Position numbers and translations under genes: made by a program. The notes beneath the pieces are model-generated. The model ran no database searches. It was not told the origin of the DNA and saw only the letters and a list, made by a program, of their open reading frames with translations. Of a DNA stretch of 64,000 bases, positions 9,520-19,192 are shown one piece after another. The stretch is from Bacteroidota bacterium (GTDB lineage Bacteria; Bacteroidota; Bacteroidia; Chitinophagales; Saprospiraceae): contig JAAEZH010000010.1 in the NCBI GenBank assembly GCA_018222965.1, positions 79,826-143,825 of the forward strand, given 5' to 3'. Every line of letters begins with the position of its first letter. Position 1 is the stretch's first letter.

Positions 9520-9945
9520 TTAGACAAAAATCAATTCCGGTTCTCCTCCAATCTCCCCATAAACTATGGCTTTTTGCTCAACCTTCTTTGCGTAATGGAT
9601 CCCTGATTCCTTATCCATACCCGGAACAAGGAAACTTTTTTCTTCCTGCCAGGAATCGTCATCAGGTACACCAGCTCCGGGCAATGGGTGGAAACCGGCA
9701 TCCATTAATTCTTGAAAGAGCTTTAACTGACGTTCTGCATTCTCATTCGGCGAAAGCCGCACAGACCCCGGATTCCAGGCGGTGATAAAGACAAAAGAGG
9801 TGACATCCTTGCTTCTCAGGAATGCATCCAAATTGGGAGAATGCTGCCCAATTCGTAGAGAAATATCCGGCTTGTAGAGCTGGTATGTCGTGTTTTTGTA
9901 CCATTCTGCCAGCTGCTCGTCGGAAGGTTTGTAAGAATCGTCCAT
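9520..9945 (-). CDS. DUF3293 family protein
   Basis: The small soluble protein of 141 residues has the DUF3293 hallmark FITAWNPGS..LSPNEN (about residues 53-69), followed by PGAGVPDDDSWQEEKSFLV. The family is common in proteobacteria and Bacteroidota and has no established biochemical role. The LSPNEN segment is encoded by one copy of the dispersed palindromic word (9745-9759). The gene is divergent from yidC. Confidence 0.85.
   Translation of the reverse strand: MDDSYKPSDEQLAEWYKNTTYQLYKPDISLRIGQHSPNLDAFLRSKDVTSFVFITAWNPGSVRLSPNENAERQLKLFQELMDAGFHPLPGAGVPDDDSWQEEKSFLVPGMDKESGIHYAKKVEQKAIVYGEIGGEPELIFV
9745..9759. repeat. Dispersed palindromic word inside the DUF3293 gene
   Basis: ATTCGGCGAAAGCCG on the plus strand. 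Read on the gene strand it encodes Leu-Ser-Pro-Asn. Confidence 0.75.
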
Positions 9946-9952
9946 GTTTTAG

Positions 9953-9981
9953 TTGGTGTAGACCAGAAAATTTTACCTTTG
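9953..9981 (+). promoter_or_regulatory. Promoter for yidC
   Basis: TTG at 9953-9955, an 18-base spacer, and TACCTTTG at 9974-9981. It lies just outside the start of the divergent DUF3293 gene and 46 bases before the yidC ATG. Confidence 0.6.
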
Positions 9982-10027
9982 CGCGAAAGATAGACAATAA
10001 AGACCCTAAGTGGCAATATGACGATTT

Positions 10028-11932
10028 ATGGATAGAAATGCAATCATAGGATTTGGTTTGATCTTCCTGCTTATTTTGGCATGGCAGCGATTTACCCGTC
10101 CGACAGAAGCGGAGCTGGCCGAACAGGAGCGTATCCAGGACTCCATTCGAATGGCGCAGGAAATTGACACGACAACCACAAATGTCGATCTGCTTACGGA
10201 AGATTTTAAAGAGGATACTTCTGCTTTTACTCAGGCAGTATCCAGCGACTCCGTAAAGCAGGCATTAATGATGCAGAGTTTTGGAGCTTTTGCTCCGGCT
10301 GCAACGGGTGAGGAGCAAACCTTTACGCTGGAGAATGACCTGTTGAAGCTGGTGATCAGCAATAAAGGCGGACAGATTAAAGAGGTTGAACTTAAGGAGT
10401 ATAGCAGAATCACTGAAAATGAAAAGCACGAGGAGGTTAAATCTCCTCTAAAATTGCTGGAAGACGAAAAAAATAAATTTGAATACCTGATTCCCGTACC
10501 TGGGGCAGCCAATAAAATCGTTAAAACCAGCGATCTGTACTTTACAGCTCAGCAGGAAGGGCAAGGCCTTGTATTGCGCGCCAGTGCTGGCAACGGACGA
10601 TACTTTGAGCAACGCTATTCTCTGGAAGATGGCACGTATAATATTGGTTATGCCATCACTACCAAAGGCTTGAATCAGATTGTTGATCCGACGCAGTCTA
10701 CGATGACCCTCAACTGGGTCAACCACCTTACCAAGCTGGAGAAAAACGTGATGTATGAGCGTAATTACAGCACCATCTATTACAAGCCGGCAGAAGAGGA
10801 TGTAGAACATTGTTCCTGTACCGGGAATGATCTGGAAGAAATTGAAGGCGAACCATTGCGATGGATTTCACACTCCAATCAGTTCTTCAACAGTACCCTG
10901 ATTGCAGAGTCTGCTTTCCCGGCAGCCAAGTTGGAAACATTGGTTTACGACGAGGAAGCAGAAGATCTGAAACGCCTGGAGTCATTGATTGAAGTACCGC
11001 TTTCTGGCGAACAGACATTTGCGATGGACATGTATGTTGGTCCGAATGAATTTAAAACCCTTCAGGCTTACGATCTGGAAATGGAATATATCATTCCATT
11101 TGGGCGAAGCATTCTGGGAACCATCAACCGCTGGGTTGTACGTCCGATATTTACCTTCTTTTCCAGTTTTATAGGCAGCATGGGGATTGTAATCCTGTTG
11201 CTGACAATCCTGATCAAACTGGTTCTTTACCCGCTCTCTTACCGGATGCTTTACAGCCAGGCAAAAATGGGCGCTCTTAAGCCACAACTTTCCGGCCTAA
11301 AAGAGAAATTCAAGGGAGACTCCCAGAAAGTGCAGGCAGAAACCATGAAGCTTTACCAGGAGAATGGTGTAAATCCTTTGGGTGGCTGTTTGCCGGTATT
11401 GTTCCAAATGCCTATCTGGATTGCACTGTATCGCTTTTTCCCGGCATCTATTGAATTCCGTCAGGAGTCTTTCCTTTGGGCTTCTGATTTGTCTTCTTAC
11501 GATGTTGCTTTTACCCTGCCATTTACGGTTCCGTTTTATGGGGACCACGTAAGTTTGTTTACCCTGCTTTGGGCGGGTACTACGGTTATATACACCTACT
11601 TCAATACCCAGCAAATGGACATGGGCGGTACCAATCCGGCTATGAAGTACATGCAGTATTTTATGCCGGTGATGTTCCTGTTCTTCTTTAACAATTATGC
11701 TTCAGGTCTGACTTGTTACCTGCTCTTTAGTAATATTTTTAATATTGCACAAACGATCGTGACCAAAAACTATATCATTAATCACGATAAGATCAGGCGG
11801 GAAATGGAGGCCCATAAAAAGAAACCGAAGAAGAAGGGCGGATTTCAATCCCGCCTGCAGGACGCGCTCAAAGAACAGCAGCGTGTTCAGGAGGAACGGG
11901 CTAAATCCGGCAAAAAAGGACGAAAAAAATAA
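10028..11932 (+). CDS. yidC: Membrane protein insertase YidC
   Basis: Oxa1/YidC insertase, placing proteins into the inner membrane with or without SecYEG. The 634 residues show an N-terminal membrane anchor (IIGFGLIFLLILAWQRF), a large periplasmic beta domain (about 90-350), and the conserved C-terminal core from about 355 (IFTFFSSFIGSMGIVILLLT, YSQAKMGALKPQ, YQENGVNPLGGCLPVLFQMPI, a hydrophobic segment near YMQYFMPVMFLFFFNNYASG). The tail is very basic (KKPKKKGG.., GKKGRKK), as is usual for ribosome contact. Its stop overlaps the next start (TAATG). Confidence 0.97.
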   Translation: MDRNAIIGFGLIFLLILAWQRFTRPTEAELAEQERIQDSIRMAQEIDTTTTNVDLLTEDFKEDTSAFTQAVSSDSVKQALMMQSFGAFAPAATGEEQTFTLENDLLKLVISNKGGQIKEVELKEYSRITENEKHEEVKSPLKLLEDEKNKFEYLIPVPGAANKIVKTSDLYFTAQQEGQGLVLRASAGNGRYFEQRYSLEDGTYNIGYAITTKGLNQIVDPTQSTMTLNWVNHLTKLEKNVMYERNYSTIYYKPAEEDVEHCSCTGNDLEEIEGEPLRWISHSNQFFNSTLIAESAFPAAKLETLVYDEEAEDLKRLESLIEVPLSGEQTFAMDMYVGPNEFKTLQAYDLEMEYIIPFGRSILGTINRWVVRPIFTFFSSFIGSMGIVILLLTILIKLVLYPLSYRMLYSQAKMGALKPQLSGLKEKFKGDSQKVQAETMKLYQENGVNPLGGCLPVLFQMPIWIALYRFFPASIEFRQESFLWASDLSSYDVAFTLPFTVPFYGDHVSLFTLLWAGTTVIYTYFNTQQMDMGGTNPAMKYMQYFMPVMFLFFFNNYASGLTCYLLFSNIFNIAQTIVTKNYIINHDKIRREMEAHKKKPKKKGGFQSRLQDALKEQQRVQEERAKSGKKGRKK

Positions 11933-12516
11933 TGCGAATCTATTTTCTGATCGTATGTACATTTGGGATGGTAAGCCTTTGGTCTTGCCATCCCAAATCT
12001 ATTCCGGCCCAGACCGAAACGGAAATTCCCGAAAGGGATTCGATGGCTGTTGAAAATATGCCTGAAACCCTGGTGATGGATACTGTTGAGTTTGAGCTGG
12101 ATACCCAAGTCGTTTATAGCTGGATCAAGTTTGCCCGCACTGCATGCTACGGCGAATGTCCGGTGTTTGATTTTGAGATTCTGTCAGATGGATCGGTCTT
12201 TTACCACGGGCACAAACACGTGTTGCGTTCGGGTTATCAAAAGGCACAGCTGAGTTCGATTCAACTGGAGAAACTGGTTCAACTTTCCGAATCTTTAGAC
12301 CCACATAAATTTGCCTCCAACTACCCGGAATACAATGAAGCTATTCCGGATTTACCCGAAATCCATTTAGAGATATTTGATAAGGGCAAATGGAAATCCA
12401 TTCGCATCAATCACTTTCCTCCGCTTGCATTGATGTCCTATATTGATGAATTGGAAGAGCTGATGGATAGTCTATCCTGGACTTCCTATCCCGATCCCGG
12501 CAACAAGGAAGAATAA
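11932..12516 (+). CDS. DUF6438-like lipoprotein
   Basis: A 194-residue exported protein. Its signal peptide ends at Cys near residue 19 (MVSLWSC), likely a lipoprotein site. The domain after residue 60 carries FARTACYGECPVFDFEILSDG, the Cys-x-Gly-x-Cys-Pro pattern that I associate with DUF6438. Function is unknown. Its ATG shares the A of the yidC stop codon, so translation is probably coupled to yidC. It converges with the glucosidase gene 5 bases downstream. Confidence 0.75.
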   Translation: MRIYFLIVCTFGMVSLWSCHPKSIPAQTETEIPERDSMAVENMPETLVMDTVEFELDTQVVYSWIKFARTACYGECPVFDFEILSDGSVFYHGHKHVLRSGYQKAQLSSIQLEKLVQLSESLDPHKFASNYPEYNEAIPDLPEIHLEIFDKGKWKSIRINHFPPLALMSYIDELEELMDSLSWTSYPDPGNKEE

Positions 12517-12521
12517 GACTT

Positions 12522-15035
12522 TTATTTCTTCACTTCAACGAATTTAAATTTACCGGGTATTTCGCAAGTCAATACACCTTCTTTCGAGTATTTGAAGGAG
12601 ATGGATTTTCCATCAACCTCCACGGCCTGTGGCTTAAAAGGCAATCCATGAAGGATCAGTGCAGTCTTTTCGTAGGGTTCCTGGTAATTCCCTTCCCGTT
12701 CCTGGCGCAACATCCAACTTTCTCCATTCCCCTCTTGCCGGAAAGCACGAAGCAAATAACCGTTTTTCTGGTATTTGTAGCCATCTCCTTCATCTTCAAA
12801 CAATTCGGAGATGGCAGCTTCTTTAGCATAAAAGGCATGAAGAATAAGCTTTTCAGCCTGGCTGTCCAGCGTTGATTGTCTTACCGGATAATTTGGGATA
12901 ATAGCACCGGCACGTGCAAATACAGGCAGTTTATCCGCTTCCGCTGAATGTAAGATATAGCCTTTTTTGAGTTTCACTTTTTCTCCTGTGTGGTAATCGT
13001 ACCATTCGCCGGAAGGCAAAGGCAAGGCCATGTCGCGCACACCCGGCTGACAAATCGGGAATACCAGCAATTGTTCTCCCGAAAAGAAAGCTTCCTCCCA
13101 GTCTTTGTAACGGGGATCATCCGGATTCTCCAAAACGAGCGAGCGCATGACCGGACTGCCATCCTGGCTGAGCTTATGGCAAAGCGTGTATAAGTAGGGA
13201 AGGAGTTGATACCTGAATTCGATGGCCGAACGAATGCCTGCTTCTGCTTCTTTGCCAAATGACCAGGGTTCCTGGTCCAGTCGATTGACTTTTTCTTCTT
13301 CCTTTATGGCATCTGCGTCGGTACCGGCAGCACCATCGACATTATTGCCCATTGAATGAATGCGAAAGAAAGGATGAAAAGCCCCCAGTTGGGTCCATCG
13401 AACCATCAATTCCGGATCGGGCACATCTACAAACCCACCGATGTCGGAGCCGATCAGAGAAAAACCAGACAGGCTCATGCGCTGACACTGGGTACTGGCC
13501 AGCTTTAGGTGTTCCCAGGAAGCGATGTTGTCCCCGGTCCATCCAAAGGAAAATCGTTGTCCGCCGGCGTAGGTTGCCCGCGTAATCACAAGCGGTCGAT
13601 TATCCGGCTTTATTCGCTTTAGACCATCTTGTGTAGCACGGACCATTTGTTGCCCGTAAATATTATGACCTTTTCGGTGATCGGTAGGATGACCGTCGTA
13701 CTCGTGTCTTACTGCATCCGGGAACGTTTTGTGATTCACTTTAAATACGGCAGGTTCATTCATGTCGTTCCAGAAGCCGTGTACACCATGTTCTTCATAC
13801 AATTCCCGGTAAAGACCTCCCCACCACCTTCTTACTTCCGGCTTGGTGAAATCCGGAAAAACGCAATTGTCCGGCCAGACGGGACCCATCATCAGTTCGC
13901 CGTCGGTGCGTCTGCAGAAATAATCCTTTTCCAAGCCTTCTGTATACACCTTGTAAGTTGGATCTACTTTGAGCCCCGGATCAATCATAACAACGGTGCG
14001 AAACCCTTTGTCTTCGAGTCGATGGATCATGCCCTTTGGATCCGGAAAGAGCATATCGTTCCAGGTGAAACAGCGGTAGCCGTCCATGTAATCAATATCA
14101 AGATAGATGGCATCACAGGGGATTTTGCGCTTGCGAAACTCCTCGGCGACTTCCATGACCCGGCTTTCGGGATAATAGCTCCAACGACACTGATGGAAAC
14201 CCAGCATCCACATAGCCGGGAGCTCCGGTTTGCCGGTAAGCCGGGCATAGGTTTTGGCTACATCCTGGCTGTCATTACCACTGAAAAAGTAATAGTTTAT
14301 CTCGCCGCCTCCGGCTCCAAATCGGAATCTGCCTGATTTGCCTTTACCAAAGTCAAACCAGCTTCGATAGGAGTTGTCGAAAAACAAGCCAAACCATCGG
14401 CCTTTTTTATGACCTACCGTAAATGGAATGGATTTGTAAAGAGGATCTGTGTCATTGCCGTAGGCAAAGGCATCGGTGTTCCAGTTTTCATATTTGCGGC
14501 CGTTGAGCTTTAAGGGACCACTTTTGTCACCCAGGCCAAAGTAACTGGTGCTTTTATCCAGCTTTTTTTCGACCGAAACATCACTCATGCCCGAAAGGAT
14601 GGTGCTGTAGGCCCGGTATCCTTTTTTGTCTTTAACCAAGGATTTTCCGGCTGCATTGTAAAAGTGCACTTTCAATCTATTGCGCATGATCCGGCACCGA
14701 AGTTCCTCCGTGATAATCTCCAGATAATCCTCCTTTTCTTCGAGTTGACAGGTTTTAGGGCCTTTCGGCGAATAGCCTGGATCTATAGCGTAGGAAAAGT
14801 CGGGTTGCCATTCACCGCGTGCTTTGTAGCGTATTCTGAAAACAGCATCGCTATGTACATCGATTCGAAGTTCAACTCCATTAGCGGAAGCGATATGAAA
14901 GGTCGTACCCACCTTTTGAAAATGGCTCATTTCGTCGGGGCGGATGACCTCATACACATCATCAAATCGACTGCTGACATCCACTTTGTCAAATCGGACT
15001 AATGTCTTTGTTTTGGGGATGGCTGGTTTCTTCAT
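12522..15035 (-). CDS. Glycoside hydrolase family 31 alpha-glucosidase
   Basis: GH31 enzymes release glucose (or xylose) from alpha-linked glycans. The 837 residues contain the N-terminal beta domain and a (beta/alpha)8 barrel with the nucleophile Asp in GFWNDMNEPAVF (near residue 418), the acid/base Asp in FGWTGDNIASWEHL, the LDIDYMDGYRCFTW substrate strand and RSLVLENPDD. No signal peptide is seen, so the enzyme is probably cytoplasmic. Its ATG overlaps the glpD stop (ATGA), which indicates coupled translation. The codons for YSPKGP (14761-14777) contain a variant of the dispersed palindromic word. Confidence 0.93.
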   Translation of the reverse strand: MKKPAIPKTKTLVRFDKVDVSSRFDDVYEVIRPDEMSHFQKVGTTFHIASANGVELRIDVHSDAVFRIRYKARGEWQPDFSYAIDPGYSPKGPKTCQLEEKEDYLEIITEELRCRIMRNRLKVHFYNAAGKSLVKDKKGYRAYSTILSGMSDVSVEKKLDKSTSYFGLGDKSGPLKLNGRKYENWNTDAFAYGNDTDPLYKSIPFTVGHKKGRWFGLFFDNSYRSWFDFGKGKSGRFRFGAGGGEINYYFFSGNDSQDVAKTYARLTGKPELPAMWMLGFHQCRWSYYPESRVMEVAEEFRKRKIPCDAIYLDIDYMDGYRCFTWNDMLFPDPKGMIHRLEDKGFRTVVMIDPGLKVDPTYKVYTEGLEKDYFCRRTDGELMMGPVWPDNCVFPDFTKPEVRRWWGGLYRELYEEHGVHGFWNDMNEPAVFKVNHKTFPDAVRHEYDGHPTDHRKGHNIYGQQMVRATQDGLKRIKPDNRPLVITRATYAGGQRFSFGWTGDNIASWEHLKLASTQCQRMSLSGFSLIGSDIGGFVDVPDPELMVRWTQLGAFHPFFRIHSMGNNVDGAAGTDADAIKEEEKVNRLDQEPWSFGKEAEAGIRSAIEFRYQLLPYLYTLCHKLSQDGSPVMRSLVLENPDDPRYKDWEEAFFSGEQLLVFPICQPGVRDMALPLPSGEWYDYHTGEKVKLKKGYILHSAEADKLPVFARAGAIIPNYPVRQSTLDSQAEKLILHAFYAKEAAISELFEDEGDGYKYQKNGYLLRAFRQEGNGESWMLRQEREGNYQEPYEKTALILHGLPFKPQAVEVDGKSISFKYSKEGVLTCEIPGKFKFVEVKK
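14761..14777. repeat. Variant dispersed palindromic word in the GH31 gene
   Basis: CCTTTCGGCGAATAGCC, differing from the core by an extra T-containing step (AATAGCC in place of AAAGCC). Confidence 0.5.
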
Positions 15036-16636
15036 GTTTGGGTGAATGTTGAATGATTGTTGATTTCGGATTTTAACTTTTGCCTTTCTTCCTTAAGCTG
15101 AGCATCCGACCAGCCGAAACTGGATTGGAAATCACTTAGAATGAAGGGCGCAATTTCGGAAATACTTTGAATGTCAAAATACAATCTGCCGGTTCGACGA
15201 TTGAAAAAATCCTGTGGATGGAAGCAGAGTTCATTTTGTAGGCAATAGGCCAGTTCGGCTCGACCAAGAGCGATTTCCGGAGCATCCTCGTAATCGCTGA
15301 GTCTTTCGATTACACGGTCTGAATTACGCCCGTAATTGCTGACAAGGTAGGCAGCCCGCAGGGGCGAAAGTCCGTAGCGCTGTACTTCAACAGCCAGTGC
15401 CTCCTCATAGGAATCTACCGCTGAAACATCTTCAAACGGTCCGCCTGTCAATGAAAGGTTTTTCGTTTTGCAATCCCCGAAACGATCGCGTTCAGAACGG
15501 TCAAAACGAGAAATAACCAGATCAGTTACTCGTTCTGCCATTTTGCGATAGCCGGTTAGTTTTCCGCCGGCAATAGAAATCAAACCCCTCGGAGCCTCAA
15601 AAATCTCATCCTTGCGGCTCATTTCTGATGCTTTCTTTCCGGGTTCGTAAATCAGCGGCCGTAATCCGGCCCAGCTGGATTCAATATCGTCTACTTTCAG
15701 GTTGGCTTCCGGAAACATCAGGTTGGTTCCGTCAAGCAAATACTGCACATCTTCGAGATTTGCATGTACCTGATCCGGATCTCCGTCATAGGGCGTATCG
15801 GTCGTTCCGATATAAGTGACCTTCAGACGAGGAATAGCAAAAAGCATTCGTCCGTCGGGAACATCAAAATATACAGCTTGCTTTAGGGGGAGTTTTTCGT
15901 GTGGAATGACAATGTGTACTCCTTTGCTCAGGAACAATCGTTTTCCCTCCAGGGATTTGTCTTCATCCCGCAATTCATCTACCCACGGACCAGCGGCACT
16001 TACCGTTTCTCGGGCTCGAATCTCCAGTTTTGTATCACCTGGAATATCTCTGGCTTCAATGCCTTTTACTTTCCCATCCTGATAAATGAATTCTTCTGCT
16101 TCGCAATAATTTAAACATACAGCACCATGCTCAATGGCAGACATGGCAAGATCAATGGTCAATCGGGCATCGTCGGTTTGATATTCTGCGTAGTATCCGC
16201 TGCCCAAAAGTCCGTTTTTTCGGAGAATGGGTTCTTTCTCAAGCGTTTCTTCCCGGTTGAGCATGATCCGTCTGTCAGCACGCTCTACATCAGCAAGAAA
16301 ATCATAGACCCGTAATCCAAGGGAGGTAGCCAGTCGACCAAAAGTGCCGCCTTCAATAAGCGGCAGTAACATTTTTCGCGGACGAACCAGATGGGGAGCC
16401 AACTTATGTACAATAGCTCTTTCCTGCCCTGTTTCTCGTACCAGACCGATTTCCAGCTGCTTCAGATACCTCAATCCGCCGTGAATAAGTTTGGTGGACT
16501 TGCTGCTGGTGCCCGAGGCAAAGTCGTTCTTTTCCACCAGACAGACCTTTAGCCCCCGGGAGGCTGCATCAAGTGCAATGCCACATCCGGTTACTCCTCC
16601 GCCAATTATGAGGAGGTCAAAGGTATTTTCCTGCAT
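15032..16636 (-). CDS. glpD: Glycerol-3-phosphate dehydrogenase (FAD, aerobic type)
   Basis: GlpD oxidises glycerol 3-phosphate to dihydroxyacetone phosphate, passing electrons to quinone at the inner membrane. It has the FAD dinucleotide-binding motif LLIIGGGVTGCGIALDAASRG, then VEKNDFASGTSSKSTKLIHGG and LRYLKQLEIGLVRE, and the C-terminal DAO-C domain. The frame opens at 16690, but residues 1-18 there do not resemble the family, whereas MQENTFDLLIIGGG at 16636 puts the Rossmann motif at the expected distance; this gives 534 residues. It shares an ATGA overlap with the GH31 gene and is divergent from the PfkB kinase gene, so the three may serve one sugar/glycerol pathway. Confidence 0.93.
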   Translation of the reverse strand: MQENTFDLLIIGGGVTGCGIALDAASRGLKVCLVEKNDFASGTSSKSTKLIHGGLRYLKQLEIGLVRETGQERAIVHKLAPHLVRPRKMLLPLIEGGTFGRLATSLGLRVYDFLADVERADRRIMLNREETLEKEPILRKNGLLGSGYYAEYQTDDARLTIDLAMSAIEHGAVCLNYCEAEEFIYQDGKVKGIEARDIPGDTKLEIRARETVSAAGPWVDELRDEDKSLEGKRLFLSKGVHIVIPHEKLPLKQAVYFDVPDGRMLFAIPRLKVTYIGTTDTPYDGDPDQVHANLEDVQYLLDGTNLMFPEANLKVDDIESSWAGLRPLIYEPGKKASEMSRKDEIFEAPRGLISIAGGKLTGYRKMAERVTDLVISRFDRSERDRFGDCKTKNLSLTGGPFEDVSAVDSYEEALAVEVQRYGLSPLRAAYLVSNYGRNSDRVIERLSDYEDAPEIALGRAELAYCLQNELCFHPQDFFNRRTGRLYFDIQSISEIAPFILSDFQSSFGWSDAQLKEERQKLKSEINNHSTFTQT

Positions 16637-16802
16637 GTGGTTTAAAATGTCGGAGCGCTTTAATGCCGAACTAAAACCGGAGGGATCCATAATCGAAGTT
16701 TTTTTAGGGCAACAAGGAAATACTTAAAGTGTTTCCAAATAGTTTGCATCGTGTTAAATGTACAATAAGTTTAAATTCCGAACAAACGCTTACCTTTCTA
16801 CC

Positions 16803-17747
16803 ATGGAAAGTAGAAGAACCAAAAAATACGATATTCTTGCTTGTGGCGAATTATTGATCGACTTCATTAGTTCTGATTTTGCCGATAACCTGGATGAGGT
16901 CTCAGCCTTTAAGCGATTGCAGGGGGGGAGTCCGGCCAACCTGAGTATGAATATGGCCCGCCTGGGAAATCAGGTCGCATTAGCAGCAACAGTTGGCAAT
17001 GACGATATGGGGCATTTCCTGGAAAGAAGTGTGAGCAGCCTTGGTGTACATACACATTGTTTGCGCAAGTCGGATGCTCCAACCACCCTGATTCTGGTAA
17101 CCCGCTCCAGGGAAGTGTCTAATTTTGAAGCTTACCGGGGTGCAGATCTGGATATTCAGCCCGGCCAAATTTCTCGGGCGCTTCTGGGAGATGTATCAAT
17201 CCTGCATACTACTTGTTTTGCATTGAGCAAACAACCTGCCAGGGATACAATTCTCGAAGCAGCTGCTTTGGCTAAAAACGATGGAGCTACCCTGAGTATT
17301 GATGCCAATTATGCCCATAAAATCTGGCCGGAGCAAGAGGAAGCCAGAAATGTTGTTGAATCCTTTGTAGCAGATGGCGGATTGGTTAAAATAAGTGAAG
17401 TAGACTTTGAAAGACTGTATGGCCGTCCGCTTGAAAATGCAGAAACAGTTATCGATCATTTTCTGGAGAAAGGGGCTTCCCTGGTATGTGTTACACTGGG
17501 CGGCGATGGTTGCTGGCTGGGTGATCAAAACGGACATCTTTTCCTTCCGGCCCGAAAAGTGGAGGTAAAGGATACCACGGGAGCCGGCGATGCATTTTGG
17601 TCGGGTTTCCTGACAGCCTGGCTGGATGGAGGAGACAAAAACTTTTGCGGCCGAGCAGGTCGTAGGATGGCGGAACTTAAACTCGGCCAATTTGGGCCAC
17701 TGCCACATCGGGTAGACAGGGACAATTTGTACAAGACGGCCGAATAA
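16803..17747 (+). CDS. PfkB-family carbohydrate kinase
   Basis: A ribokinase-fold sugar kinase of 314 residues from ATG at 16803; a longer frame from 16758 adds 15 unconserved residues. It shows the substrate loop GGSPANLSMNMARLG, the anion-hole and catalytic signature DTTGAGDAFWSGF with catalytic Asp, and VTLGGDGCWL. Fructose is the likeliest substrate by similarity, but the sequence does not fix it. A near-consensus TACCTTTC at 16791-16798 sits 4 bases before the ATG. It is divergent from glpD and converges on a terminator with the histidine-rich lipoprotein gene. Confidence 0.85.
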   Translation: MESRRTKKYDILACGELLIDFISSDFADNLDEVSAFKRLQGGSPANLSMNMARLGNQVALAATVGNDDMGHFLERSVSSLGVHTHCLRKSDAPTTLILVTRSREVSNFEAYRGADLDIQPGQISRALLGDVSILHTTCFALSKQPARDTILEAAALAKNDGATLSIDANYAHKIWPEQEEARNVVESFVADGGLVKISEVDFERLYGRPLENAETVIDHFLEKGASLVCVTLGGDGCWLGDQNGHLFLPARKVEVKDTTGAGDAFWSGFLTAWLDGGDKNFCGRAGRRMAELKLGQFGPLPHRVDRDNLYKTAE

Positions 17748-17777
17748 AAAAGAGGCTGCCCGCTAGAGGACAGCCTC
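17746..17777 (-). terminator. Terminator between convergent genes
   Basis: Inverted repeat GAGGCTG (17752-17758) / CAGCCTC (17771-17777), with an A-run at 17746-17751 that gives the U-run for leftward transcripts from 18219. It also lies directly after the PfkB gene. Confidence 0.7.
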
Positions 17778-17793
17778 CTACAACCGCACATAA

Positions 17794-18219
17794 TTAATTT
17801 ACTACTTTGAATTCTACCGTCTCGGTCACTTCCCCTTTTCCGGCTTCATGTCCCCAAACTTTAGCTTCGAGGACCCACTCAGTGTCTGGATCAACGTTTA
17901 ACTCCAGGGTTTCTTCCATTTCGAAGAGGCCGTCGGTTTCGTGTACATGAGCTTCAGTCGGCATGTTGAAGATTTCCTCACTCTCATCCGCTTTATTGTA
18001 TACCCGCACATTTACGTGGTGTACAGTTCCGCCATTGTGATCTTCCACATCCATTTTGATGGTGATGGTTTCACCCACTGTTTTGTCTGATTCATCGGGT
18101 GAATGCATGTGGATGTGATAAGCCGTTTCATCATCTCCATGCATATGTTCGTCTTCTTTGTCGCAGGAAGTAAAAACGAACAACGTAGCTGCAAATAGGA
18201 ATAATAAATTGCGTTTCAT
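17794..18219 (-). CDS. Histidine-rich lipoprotein
   Basis: The 141-residue protein has a clear signal peptide and lipobox (LFVFTSC, Cys19). The mature start is acidic and rich in His (EDEHMHGDDETAYHIHMHSPDE), with further His pairs (TVHHVNV, TEAHVHE). The rest is an all-beta, Ig-like domain. The His clusters suggest metal binding, which is an inference. It lies 12 bases downstream of the CDVCGC protein in the same direction and is the last gene of the probable operon before the terminator. Confidence 0.7.
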   Translation of the reverse strand: MKRNLLFLFAATLFVFTSCDKEDEHMHGDDETAYHIHMHSPDESDKTVGETITIKMDVEDHNGGTVHHVNVRVYNKADESEEIFNMPTEAHVHETDGLFEMEETLELNVDPDTEWVLEAKVWGHEAGKGEVTETVEFKVVN

Positions 18220-18231
18220 GACTATTTTTAT

Positions 18232-19122
18232 TTAAAGAATAATTGATAAGTGCATATTAAAACCGGGCTTTCGCCGAATTTCCCCTCCTGCAATCTGTTG
18301 TTGTACAGGGAGTTGAAGAGCGAATCCCATTAGTAGTCGATTTATATTACAGTCGAATCCGATACTGCTTACCAAGCTATGACCGCCCGTGCCGTGTACG
18401 GCTTCGTTTTGATAATAATCTGGTCTGATGATTTCCCACTGACCACCGAAATACGGCATCCAGTTTACCTTTTCGCCCTTGTGTACATAGCGCAAAAAAC
18501 TGCCCAGGGCCCATTGGTTGCCGGATTCGTATCCCCAGTCTGCCACCTGAAACAATCCCAGTTGAGCAAAAGAGCTCCAGGAAAGGTTTTTGTAATTCAC
18601 GTTTATACGTTGTAGGGCTTTAAAGGACCAAACTCCCCGACCGGGATAAAAGGCCACAGGTATTTCATCAAAATCCGGCATTACCTCGGCGTGCCTCCCC
18701 AGTGGGATGCCTGCTCCCAGCGAAGGTTCCAGACTTAGTGACGTATTTTCACCCAATTGGATATTTTCTACCCAGCCCAGAAACAGGCTTGGGTCGCCAA
18801 TTCCGTGCGTATCGTATAAGGTTTCAGAATCCCGCTTTCTTAGGTTCACCTGATAGGGTAAATAGAGGCTTGCCCGAATCTTTTCCGTTAAAAAGAAGGC
18901 GGTAGTAATTTGAATTTGAGTCTGCTTGTCCTGACTGATATTATCTCCCGGCCGTTCCTGAAGGAACCGTACCAACTGGTATTGCACGCGAGCATAATTG
19001 GATCGGCTGTATTCCAGCAACCCGCTGGAAGCACCACTGCTTACACATCCGCAAACATCACAGGCGTGTAATAAGGGAACCGTCGTCAGCATCAGGATCA
19101 AACAGCATAACTGTCTGAACAT
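18232..19122 (-). CDS. Exported protein with a CDVCGC motif, probable outer membrane barrel
   Basis: 296 residues. The signal peptide ends at LLHAC and the mature protein begins CDVCGCVSSGASSG, a cysteine cluster that I know from Bacteroidota outer membrane proteins near metal-handling genes. The remainder alternates in short amphipathic strands typical of a beta-barrel (YARVQYQLVRF, IRASLYLPYQVNL, SLEPSLGAGIPLG) and ends in hydrophobic residues (MHLSIIL). Substrate unknown. Part of the 19609-17794 operon. The C-terminal codons for EIRRKPG carry a copy of the dispersed word. Confidence 0.65.
   Translation of the reverse strand: MFRQLCCLILMLTTVPLLHACDVCGCVSSGASSGLLEYSRSNYARVQYQLVRFLQERPGDNISQDKQTQIQITTAFFLTEKIRASLYLPYQVNLRKRDSETLYDTHGIGDPSLFLGWVENIQLGENTSLSLEPSLGAGIPLGRHAEVMPDFDEIPVAFYPGRGVWSFKALQRINVNYKNLSWSSFAQLGLFQVADWGYESGNQWALGSFLRYVHKGEKVNWMPYFGGQWEIIRPDYYQNEAVHGTGGHSLVSSIGFDCNINRLLMGFALQLPVQQQIAGGEIRRKPGFNMHLSIIL
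18266..18279. repeat. Dispersed palindromic word (reverse orientation) in the CDVCGC gene
   Basis: GGCTTTCGCCGAAT, the reverse complement of ATTCGGCGAAAGCC. Confidence 0.75.
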
Positions 19123-19192
19123 GATTGATCGTTAACTTAAAAATGAAAATGGGTGTCAGTTAGACCCGAATGAGCCTGACTGTGGCTGTAAA

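Noticed and set aside
13629..14336. A 235-codon frame on the plus strand
   Set aside because: It is the antisense shadow of the GH31 gene, whose motifs are intact on the other strand.
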